DNA of 64,000 nucleotides, from positions 3,467,501 through 3,531,500 of the forward strand of contig NZ_JAAVJL010000001.1 of the NCBI RefSeq assembly GCF_012863495.1, given 5' to 3'. Source of the stretch: Pseudanabaena yagii GIHE-NHR1. GTDB lineage: Bacteria > Cyanobacteriota > Cyanobacteriia > Pseudanabaenales > Pseudanabaenaceae. Positions 42,765-50,788 of the stretch are shown in pieces. The stretch's first letter is position 1. Every line of letters starts with the position of its first letter. Under the pieces are notes generated by a model, which was given only the letters and a program-made list of their open reading frames with translations, did no database searches and had not been told where the DNA came from. A program made the position numbers and the translations under genes.

Positions 42765-44456
42765 TCATCGTTCAGGACGATCAATTCGCGATAGTAATCG
42801 TAATAAAACTAATACAAAAACTATGGCAAAGAGTGTTGCCACAATCGCGGGAACAAACCAGCCATTGACCAATAAAAGGGTGGCACATAGTAAACAAGTT
42901 GCTCCCAAGAGTGCATAAATTGCACCAATACCTACATTACTAAGGCGACGCAGGAGGCGATCGGTTTCTTGAGATTTAATTCTGACGCGAATATCACCAC
43001 GATCAAGCTTAGCAAGGGTGTCATCAATGCGTCGAGGTAAAGCGATCGCGGTATTACTTACCTGTGCTGCCTGTCTGCCTAGTTCACCGAAAAAAGCGGT
43101 GGATAAATTACCTGATTCCTTAGCACTACCATTTTCCATAAGATTTGTTGCGTAGGGTTTTGCGACTTCCATAAAGTTAAAACTAGGATCGAGTCCTTTA
43201 CCTAGACCTTCAAGGGTTGAGAGCGCTCTCATCACAAAGGTAAAGGTAGCAGGGAAACGAAATGGTTGGTCATAAGCAATATCGTACAAATCATCACTAA
43301 TAGCAGCTACGGATTGCTTATCCATAGGTTGCCCCATAAAGTTGTCGAGCATATACTGCACCGATCGCCGAATTGGTCCAATATCACCCTTAACTTCTAA
43401 GGCTCCTAGATCGATCAGCGAGTTCACTACTGCCTCCGCATCTTTTTGGGCGATCCCGAAGAATGTGCGGAGCAACTTGTCACGAGTAATCGTTTGGATT
43501 TGCCCCATCATCCCGAAATCATAGAAAATCAACTCTCCTTTACCAGTGACTGCTAAATTCCCAGGATGGGGATCAGCATGGAAAAAGCCATGATTGAGCA
43601 ATTGTTCAAGATATGATTCCGCGCCAATCCGAGCGATGATTTTGCGATCGATCCCTGCGGCTTCGAGAGCATCGTAGTTACTCACCTTGATCCCCGGCAT
43701 ATATTCCAGCGTGAGCACTCGTCTAGAGGCATAGCGCCAATAAACGCGGGGAACCATAATGCGGCGATCGCCTCGAAAATTGCGGCGAAAGGTGTCAGCA
43801 TTACGACCTTCATTGAGATAATCAGCTTCCTCGTAGAGAATTTTGCGACACTCTTCATAGATACCAACCCAATCACGCCCCCGACCATATTTAGGATGAT
43901 TTTGGAAATATTCCGCAATTTTTTTGAGAATCCCTAAATCGATCGCAAATAATTTTAATAATCCCGGACGTTGTACCTTGACAACGATTTCTTCACCCGA
44001 ATGCAATTGCGCCTTATGTACTTGTCCTAGGCTTGCGGCGGCGAGGGGAATGGGATCAAAGTAAGCAAACATTTGCTCGACTGGTTTACCTAAGTCTGAC
44101 TCAATAATTTGCTTGGCTTTTTCAGCAGTAAAGGCAGGAACCTTATCCTGTAACTTTGATAGTTCCTCGACAGACTCCGTTGGCAAAATATCAGCACGGG
44201 TAGAAAGCAATTGCCCAACTTTAATAAATGTGGGACCAAGTTGCAGCATTGATTCGCGTAGCCAGATCGCCCGTTGACGAGTGCGTTTTTTAACCTTGGC
44301 TTCAGTCTTGCCCCCGACATAGCTCCATTTTTTACCGTCAATCCAGATCATCCAAGAAAAGGTAAGAACAGTGCGCCAGATGTCTATGGTGCGGGCGAGT
44401 TCAGAGTAGTTGTCACGACTCCAGCGATAATTGGGTTCAGAAGATAAAGCTGACAC
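42765..44456 (-). CDS. ABC1 (AarF/UbiB) atypical kinase-like protein
   Basis: The 563-aa product has the UbiB family KxGQ motif (FIKVGQLLSTRADILP, about residue 77), the Ala-rich loop AAASLGQVHKAQL, VVKVQRPGL, LNHGFFHADPHPGNLAV (catalytic loop) and YDFGMMGQI. Two C-terminal membrane segments follow (IYALLGATCLLCATLLLV, FVPAIVATLFAIVFVLVLL). Such proteins act on lipid or quinone metabolism at membranes, including plastoquinone in cyanobacteria. The start codon is GTG. No kinase substrate can be named. Confidence 0.9.
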   Translation of the reverse strand: MSALSSEPNYRWSRDNYSELARTIDIWRTVLTFSWMIWIDGKKWSYVGGKTEAKVKKRTRQRAIWLRESMLQLGPTFIKVGQLLSTRADILPTESVEELSKLQDKVPAFTAEKAKQIIESDLGKPVEQMFAYFDPIPLAAASLGQVHKAQLHSGEEIVVKVQRPGLLKLFAIDLGILKKIAEYFQNHPKYGRGRDWVGIYEECRKILYEEADYLNEGRNADTFRRNFRGDRRIMVPRVYWRYASRRVLTLEYMPGIKVSNYDALEAAGIDRKIIARIGAESYLEQLLNHGFFHADPHPGNLAVTGKGELIFYDFGMMGQIQTITRDKLLRTFFGIAQKDAEAVVNSLIDLGALEVKGDIGPIRRSVQYMLDNFMGQPMDKQSVAAISDDLYDIAYDQPFRFPATFTFVMRALSTLEGLGKGLDPSFNFMEVAKPYATNLMENGSAKESGNLSTAFFGELGRQAAQVSNTAIALPRRIDDTLAKLDRGDIRVRIKSQETDRLLRRLSNVGIGAIYALLGATCLLCATLLLVNGWFVPAIVATLFAIVFVLVLLRLLSRIDRPER

Positions 44457-44713
44457 GGCTCACTAACGATGGAAGGACTGCTAAAACTTGTAACAAACCT
44501 TTACATCTTAACCCGAATATTTACACATTTTAATATTAGAAAATAAGTGTATATCCATCGAGAGAGTTTGCCCCCAAAAGCACAAACTCTCTCGATGGAT
44601 GATGCCTTACAGCAATTTTCGATCAAACGAACCACAAGATATTTTTTGAAAGGCTTGCGAAGCAAGCCTTTCAAAAAATATCTTGGTTTGGTTTTGAGCA
44701 CAAAGCGCTGTAA
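44457..44713. repeat. Intergenic stem plus family B copy 2 (inverted)
   Basis: A stem at 44552-44601 (ATCCATCGAGAGAGTTTG and complement) is followed by family B at 44607-44713: TTACAGCAATTTTCGATCAA ... CAAAGCGCTGTAA with inner stem AGATATTTTTTGAAAGGCTTGC. The element ends exactly one base before the TAG of the cyclase gene. Confidence 0.8.
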
Positions 44714-46420
44714 CTAAACTTGGTCAGATCCGACAGCGCGATCGCGTCCCAGTTCTTTCGCTTTATAGAGTGCCCGATCAGCCCTGATCAACAAATCTAA
44801 GCTAGAACCATCTTCAACGGTCATTGTTGCAATTCCACAGCTCAAGGTCACAATGTTACTGGTCTTCGAGCTTTTGTGAGGAATATTTAATGACCGCACA
44901 TTCATGACAATTCTCTCAGCAACAGATAAGGCTGCCTCAAAATCAGCATCAGGAAGCACAACAGCAAACTCTTCCCCCCCATATCTTCCCGCTAACTCAC
45001 CACTTCGCACCGATTTAGCAATAGCACTAGCAACCTGTTTTAAGCACAAATCCCCCGATTGGTGTCCATAGCTATCGTTGTAAAGCTTGAAATGGTCGAT
45101 ATCACAGAGAATTACCGACAAATCTTTTTTGGTATTGAAGTTTTTATGGAGAAAGCGATCGAAATAGCGACGATTAGCAATTTGGGTGAGTTCATCGATA
45201 TTTGAGGCATAGCGAAATTTTTCACTTAAATAAATGATGGAAATAACGCTACTGAATAGAAAGGAGAAGACAGTGGGAACTATGGGCAGCCATAGGCTCA
45301 GTAAAAAGGATAGGTAGCTAATTACTAACAGTCCAAAAACTGATATTGAAAGAAAAGTGATGATCCCAATAATGAATTGGCTTTTACCCAGACTACCTAG
45401 TCGCAGAAAGCTGGAAATCCCATTAACACCTACGAAAGAACTCAAGAGTACTAGTATGCCTTCTATCCATTTGGGGCTAGTTTGCAAGAATGGTCGTCCA
45501 TTAATTGCTCCATTCACAATTTGCGATATCAAGTTGGCATGAATATAAACCCCAGGAATCTTGCCATAGGGTGAGAGAAAGAAGTCGCGTAGACTTTCAG
45601 CAGTAGAACCAATCAAAACGATGCGATTTTCAAACAAATTTTGAGGATATTTACCAGCTAAAACATCGGTCATCGAAATTGACTGAAAACAATCCGTCCG
45701 ACAACGATAATTCATCAGAGTTTGATAGCCGCCATCATCAGTAAATTCATACCCCGATTGGTAAGGTAAGATTTTGGCTTTACCAAGAGTAACTGCGCGA
45801 TCGCTACCTGTACTAATCTGAGGGGATATATTTTCAGCCCGTAGATATTGCAAGGCGATCTTGATTGCAAAACTGTAAACTATTTCCCCGCCGTCCTTTT
45901 CCACTGATAGCAAGCCCCGTCTTACTATCCCATCCTCATCAACCATCACATCCACAAACCCAACTTGCTGATCGTAACTAATGTAATTAGGTGGCGACAC
46001 ACTGGGTTGAACAATTTTTTCGGCAACAATCAGATTTGGAGTAGATTGCAAAACACTTTTTAGCTCCTCAAAGCCTGAATCTACAGGTATATTACGGTAT
46101 ACATCCAATCCAATGACCCTAGGTTTGCCATTCCGCACCTTAGTAATCATCTTTGCTACTACCGCATCAGAAAATGGCCATTTCCCAATTTTAGAAATAT
46201 CCACATCATCAAAGGTAATCATAACAATTCGCGCTTCCATTCCCTCAGAAGCGCGAATTTGAAAGAATTTATCTAATAAATTAGATTCTAGTAATTCAAA
46301 TATGCCCGTTGTCTGTGCTGTAAAGATAATGATGGCGATCAGTATAGCTAGTGCAAATATACTACTTCTAAATCTATTAGCAGCACTGACAAACTTATTT
46401 AAGACGCGCAATAGGTTCAA
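44714..46420 (-). CDS. CHASE2-domain diguanylate cyclase
   Basis: The 568-aa protein has an N-terminal membrane helix (IFALAILIAIIIF). A periplasmic CHASE2 sensor follows at about residues 40-310 (SGFEELKSVLQ, GFVDVMVDEDGIVRRG, ENRIVLIGSTAESLRDFFLSP, GVYIHANLISQIVNG), then three membrane segments and a C-terminal GGDEF domain with RYGGEEFAVVLPDA (about 481). The GGEEF active site and DELTQIANRRYFD are intact, so it should make cyclic di-GMP in response to an external signal. It starts with TTG, has AAGGA in front, and overlaps the DUF928 gene by 26 bp, so the two are translationally coupled. Confidence 0.88.
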   Translation of the reverse strand: MNLLRVLNKFVSAANRFRSSIFALAILIAIIIFTAQTTGIFELLESNLLDKFFQIRASEGMEARIVMITFDDVDISKIGKWPFSDAVVAKMITKVRNGKPRVIGLDVYRNIPVDSGFEELKSVLQSTPNLIVAEKIVQPSVSPPNYISYDQQVGFVDVMVDEDGIVRRGLLSVEKDGGEIVYSFAIKIALQYLRAENISPQISTGSDRAVTLGKAKILPYQSGYEFTDDGGYQTLMNYRCRTDCFQSISMTDVLAGKYPQNLFENRIVLIGSTAESLRDFFLSPYGKIPGVYIHANLISQIVNGAINGRPFLQTSPKWIEGILVLLSSFVGVNGISSFLRLGSLGKSQFIIGIITFLSISVFGLLVISYLSFLLSLWLPIVPTVFSFLFSSVISIIYLSEKFRYASNIDELTQIANRRYFDRFLHKNFNTKKDLSVILCDIDHFKLYNDSYGHQSGDLCLKQVASAIAKSVRSGELAGRYGGEEFAVVLPDADFEAALSVAERIVMNVRSLNIPHKSSKTSNIVTLSCGIATMTVEDGSSLDLLIRADRALYKAKELGRDRAVGSDQV

Positions 46421-47132
46421 CTGATTGAAGTCCTTGATCTTTTAGCAATTTTTCCCAAGCTTTCGTTATTACTTGGGTATCAGGAGATTTCTCTCGACGC
46501 AATCTATTGAGATCACTGACCATGTCATACCAAATACCATTTTCGCCATATAAGGCAACTTTCTCCAGAGGTGAAGATGATTGCAGCTTAGAAGCAAGAG
46601 TTGGTGATTTAGTAGTCCGTTGAATCCAGCCTTCAATGGCAGGGCTATCTGGTCTGAGAGATTTTCCACAGATAACTACCATTGTCCACTTATATGTTTT
46701 ATTTGCAACTAATTCTGGTGCATCACTAGGCATTTTAATAGCCACAATTCCTGTATCTGATGGAAAAGGTAAGAAGGTTTGATAAACTAGCTCACCATCA
46801 TCACTTTTTAAGCTAAATAGCATTTGCTTAGCTGAAGTTTGCGCTTTATATATCAGGAATTCGGGATGGCTAGAGACTGTTAAGCCAAAACTTGACTGTG
46901 GCAAGATCGCTCCAGTTTGGACATCGGATTTTGAGAGATCATTTAAACAGGTTTTCCCGTCACGAGTGGCAGCACCAGTTGTTGTTTTAGGTGTACCTTG
47001 CTTAGGTGGCTTAAAAGAAATGCTCTCTGATGTAGGTCTGGCGAAACTATTCGGGTCTAAGTTAGGGATTGAGACTACCGAAAGTGGTAGTAAAACAAGT
47101 GTGAGGCATGTCAGACATATTTTATGGTTCAT
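46395..47132 (-). CDS. DUF928 exported protein
   Basis: The 245-aa protein has a signal peptide (ICLTCLTLVLLPLSVVS), a disordered linker and a DUF928 domain (TVSSHPEFLIYKAQTSAKQ, VYQTFLPFPSDTGIVAIKMP, YKWTMVVICGKSLRPDSPAI, EKVALYGENGIWYDMVSDL). DUF928 genes in cyanobacteria typically neighbour CHASE2, CHAT and two-partner-secretion genes, as here. Function unknown. It is the first gene of a pair with the CHASE2 cyclase. Confidence 0.85.
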   Translation of the reverse strand: MNHKICLTCLTLVLLPLSVVSIPNLDPNSFARPTSESISFKPPKQGTPKTTTGAATRDGKTCLNDLSKSDVQTGAILPQSSFGLTVSSHPEFLIYKAQTSAKQMLFSLKSDDGELVYQTFLPFPSDTGIVAIKMPSDAPELVANKTYKWTMVVICGKSLRPDSPAIEGWIQRTTKSPTLASKLQSSSPLEKVALYGENGIWYDMVSDLNRLRREKSPDTQVITKAWEKLLKDQGLQSVEPIARLK

Positions 47133-48056
47133 AAGACAGATGTAACGTATTCAAAATTATATTTTTAGCTTTAATATCAATCTAAAGATTAAGATTTTTA
47201 GCTATTTAAGAACTTTCACTAGCTCTAAAGTCTTGTATTTTTACTAGCTTCTTAAAAGGCTTCTGGAAATTGTTTATTCAACATGGTCTAAGCATCATAA
47301 ATCATTTTCAATAGTTTGCCTAACGAACGAAACGCGAAAAATGATTGAATAATTTATGAGGCTTTAGCGTTTAAATTAATTAAAAATTACATTCGCCTTT
47401 TATAAATACAATTATAGCTATTTAAAATAGATTGGATACATCGTAAAGTTATACAAAAAGTATAGTTTGGTTATATTGAATATTTCTTTAATCCCAAATC
47501 TAATAGTATTTCTGACTCATTGCAGGAAATACAGAAGATCATCTTACCCAATTTGTTTATATATTTACACACAGCAGTTTTTGTCAAGGAAATTCCTAAT
47601 TAAATCTTTAAAATGTTTTATAAATAACTCCTAAATGATGCCAGCTATCACTATTTTCTCATATTAATAGCGTCATTATCTTTGCATAGCCATCCTAGTC
47701 CATGATAGGAATGAAATTGTCGGAAAAATATATTGCAAATCAGAATTATTTTATTTATATAGCAGTCCTAAATCATTTGTAGATTTTTGAGTTTGTGGAA
47801 GCGCATCCCGAAGGGGTGCGCTTCCACAAACCATTTAGGATTGCTATATAACAGTCCTAAATCAGTTTTAAGAATCATTGGCTTCGACTTCGCTCAGCCA
47901 TCGTATGGTTTGGCTGAGCGAAGTCGAAGCCACTCACATCTCATTTACAGCGCTTTGCGCTCAAAGCCAAACCAAGATATTTTCTAAAAAGCTTGCGAAG
48001 CAAGCTTTTTAGAAAATATCTTGGGGTTCGTTTGATCGAAAATTGCTGTAGGATTG
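47133..48056. repeat. Repeat-filled intergenic region, nested MITE-like elements
   Basis: The first ~620 bp are AT-rich, without a gene or clear repeat. From 47758 to 48061 the DNA is almost only repeats: family A copy 2 (47758-47848), then TATAACAGTCCTAAATCAG (family A left end), a family C core stem (47880-47932) and family B copy 3 (47945-48050). AGGATTGCTATA (family A right end) follows at 48050-48061. Confidence 0.7.
47758..47848. repeat. MITE-like element, family A copy 2
   Basis: TATAGCAGTCCTAAATCATT at the left and ACCATTTAGGATTGCTATA at the right, with stem TTTGTGGAAGCGCATCCC-gaa-GGGGTGCGCTTCCACAAA. It is the cleanest copy of the family. Confidence 0.88.
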
Positions 48057-48061
48057 CTATA
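47846..48061. repeat. Split family A element with family C core and family B copy 3 inside
   Basis: The left end TATAACAGTCCTAAATC is separated by ~200 bp from the matching right end AGGATTGCTATA. Between them lie the C stem (GGCTTCGACTTCGCTCAGCC and complement) and a complete B element (TTACAGCGCTTTG ... AAATTGCTGTA). This looks like insertions into an older A copy. The right end provides the TAG stop of the CHAT gene. Confidence 0.65.
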
Positions 48062-50720
48062 GCCAACTACCAATTAATACAAAAGCTGCCCAATAGTAGG
48101 GATGTTGGTATTGACGATCTTTGAGGATAGAGATTTGTGCTTCTTGTAATGCTTCAGCTCTGGAGATATTTGCTTGTTTGAGGAGAATGTCATAAAAGTT
48201 GGACATTAACATACTGGTTGAAAGATCATTCACAGCCCATAGGCTGCCAATAGTACTCCTTGCACCCGATCGCAAAGCTAATCCTGCTAGTCCTAAAGTC
48301 GCATTGGCATCACCTTCGGCAGTTTTACAAGCACTGAGAATGAGCAGTTCTAAGGGATGGCTCCGATTGTTGGTGCGATCGCGCAAAAAGTTATAGAAAT
48401 CAGGAATGGTTAAGCGATCATCCCAAGCCAATATAAATGTTGAGTCTGGATTGGAGCTGAATTGACCATGTGTTGCCAAATGTACGATGGAGGTATCTTG
48501 CTTGGTTAGCCCTTGTTGGATCTTCGATTTAGTGAAATTAACATCTAGCTCTGTTTTCGTCGGAATTTTGAGAGCAATTTGTGCGGCTTCTAACTTGACT
48601 CCTTCAAGACCGACAAAGCCTTGGCGACTTTCAGTCAAGCCACCTAACCAGACACTCAGTTGATTACGATCTAAAGGCTTTGCTCCCAACAATTGTAAGC
48701 CCGGAGTTAAAGCCATACGATATTTCTCGATCGCATATTGTTTGCCATCATGCAGGGCTGCCATCGGCAGATTTCGCAAGGAGCTATCGAGCACGAAGAC
48801 CAGATTTTTGATTTGCTTCTCTACTAGGACTGGCTCCACAGGACGAATAATCCAATCGTAAAGTTTTTGAGAAACCTTTAAACGTTCGCGATCCGAAAAT
48901 GCGGGGTTAAGGGATTGGAGATATTCGTTGGCAGTTTTTTCTAAGTCTGCCTGAGATACTTCTATGGCGTGATACCTCAATGGGGCATTCGGAAAAGAGG
49001 TAATAATCGCTAAGCGATCGCTCAAAACCGTGGAATATAGAACTGCGGAACTCAAGTCAATGGCATCGATCTGCTGAGGTATAACATTCAAGCAAGCTGC
49101 TCGAAAGTAATTTTCCAATTCCACAACTTGCAAGGATTCTAGTGTCTGACGAGCTTGTTTGAGATTCTCTTGGGTTGGATGTTCGCTGCGTAATAGTAAA
49201 GAAACGAGTTCGCGATAGATCGGTTCGATGCGATCGCGAAAGGCAAACTGAACTTCTGGGGCTGTGGTGATCAGTTCTCGCCTTAGGGTTTGGATACTCT
49301 GTACAGCTTGCACATAGGAGGCGATCGCGCGATCGTATTCACCCTGTTGCTTTAAGACCCTGCCCGAAAGCCATTGCCAACGATAAATGAGATCATCGGC
49401 ATTTGACTCTTGAGCTAGTACCAATGCACGTTGGGCAAGCTTATTCGCATCAGCTAATTGGCGATTTTGTTCATAAAGTATACCTAGCTGACCGATCGCA
49501 AAGGATTCGGATCGGCGATCTTGTAATTCCTGTGCTTGACGGATCGCAATGGTTAGAGAATCCGCAATTTTGGATGAACTAATAAATTGTGGAGTTTGAG
49601 TATTGTTTTGAACCAATTTGGTTAATTTAATTAAACTATCGGCAAGATTGACCCGTAGATAAATGCTGCGCCGACTAGGTTGAAGATTCACGAGTTGCGG
49701 CTCGATCTGTTGCCACAAAGTTTGTACTTCGGCAAGGCGATCGCTTTCGATGAGCAGACTGATCTGTACTGCTTGAGCTTCTAGTCGCAAGATATTACTA
49801 GGAGCCAGCTTTGCCGCTTGTTCATAGTTTTTTAATGCCGATTCATAATCTTTAGTTAGTCGGAAATTATTGCCTAAGTTGAGCAGAGTAGAACTACTTT
49901 CTAAAGAGTTATTGAGCTGCTGAGAGATTTCTAAACTCTTTTCCAAAATCTTTTGCGACTGCGGCAGATCCCCAAGGGTCTGCAAAGTTGTGCCTAAGCT
50001 ACGCAATACAACCGCTTTGAGGATGGAGTCAGGTTGTTTTTGCAGGCGCAGGGCGATCGCCTCTAACTGTTCACTTGCTTGACGAAATAAACCTAAAGCT
50101 TGCAGGGCTTGAGCCTGATTGGTGAGGCTACCTAATTGACCAATCTCATCACCAATTTGAGTATATTGCTCTACAGCCATCTTCCAACTTTCGAGAGCCG
50201 CTTGGGGCTGCCCCTTAGCAAGTTGCAAGCTACCTTTATTGTTACTAATCCTTGCCGCTAGCTCTATGCCATCTTTTGTAGTTGATGACTGCTTGTTGAG
50301 TAAATCTAAACTTTGGGCGATCGCTATTTCCGCTTCTTGCCATGATCCTAAATCCTGATACGCAATCGAGAGATAGCTAAGACAAGCAACTTCATTTAAC
50401 TGATTTTGGGAACTGGAATCGGTACGTTGGCGATCTCGATAGATTTGGAGCGCCTCTTTCCATGCTGCCACCGCCTGCACCAGTTGACCTTCAGCATAGA
50501 AGCGATTGCCATCCTCCATTAATGTGTCAGCAGACTGGGCTAATGGAGCTATCATCACTTTTGCTGGATTATCCTGACGCTGCTGATTTGTAGCGATCGC
50601 AGGTTGCCCGATGGCGATTACTAAGCAAACTGCGATCGCCGCAAGCAAGCCCAAACCTAGCTTATATTTTTTTCTTATTCTCCGCCAGAGATTTTGAGAA
50701 GTAGCGATCGTCGGTTTCAT
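48057..50720 (-). CDS. CHAT-domain protein with TPR repeats
   Basis: The 887-aa protein has an N-terminal basic plus hydrophobic signal or anchor (LGLGLLAAIAVCLVIAIG). Several TPR repeats follow at about residues 60-450 (AVAAWKEALQIYRD, AIAQSLDLLNKQ, LGTTLQTLGDLPQSQKILEKSL). A C-terminal CHAT caspase-like domain runs from about 600, with IVHLATHGQFSSNPD (His) and LLILSACKTAEGD (Cys). Both catalytic residues are present, so a cysteine protease activity is possible. It lies next to the TpsA exoprotein gene on the same strand. Its stop codon TAG falls in the end of a family-A repeat. Confidence 0.9.
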   Translation of the reverse strand: MKPTIATSQNLWRRIRKKYKLGLGLLAAIAVCLVIAIGQPAIATNQQRQDNPAKVMIAPLAQSADTLMEDGNRFYAEGQLVQAVAAWKEALQIYRDRQRTDSSSQNQLNEVACLSYLSIAYQDLGSWQEAEIAIAQSLDLLNKQSSTTKDGIELAARISNNKGSLQLAKGQPQAALESWKMAVEQYTQIGDEIGQLGSLTNQAQALQALGLFRQASEQLEAIALRLQKQPDSILKAVVLRSLGTTLQTLGDLPQSQKILEKSLEISQQLNNSLESSSTLLNLGNNFRLTKDYESALKNYEQAAKLAPSNILRLEAQAVQISLLIESDRLAEVQTLWQQIEPQLVNLQPSRRSIYLRVNLADSLIKLTKLVQNNTQTPQFISSSKIADSLTIAIRQAQELQDRRSESFAIGQLGILYEQNRQLADANKLAQRALVLAQESNADDLIYRWQWLSGRVLKQQGEYDRAIASYVQAVQSIQTLRRELITTAPEVQFAFRDRIEPIYRELVSLLLRSEHPTQENLKQARQTLESLQVVELENYFRAACLNVIPQQIDAIDLSSAVLYSTVLSDRLAIITSFPNAPLRYHAIEVSQADLEKTANEYLQSLNPAFSDRERLKVSQKLYDWIIRPVEPVLVEKQIKNLVFVLDSSLRNLPMAALHDGKQYAIEKYRMALTPGLQLLGAKPLDRNQLSVWLGGLTESRQGFVGLEGVKLEAAQIALKIPTKTELDVNFTKSKIQQGLTKQDTSIVHLATHGQFSSNPDSTFILAWDDRLTIPDFYNFLRDRTNNRSHPLELLILSACKTAEGDANATLGLAGLALRSGARSTIGSLWAVNDLSTSMLMSNFYDILLKQANISRAEALQEAQISILKDRQYQHPYYWAAFVLIGSWL

Positions 50721-50788
50721 AAACTTTTAGATAGATTGTTTGATGGAAAAATTTGAGAAATGATTGTGAGAATGGCTATCCTTGAGCT

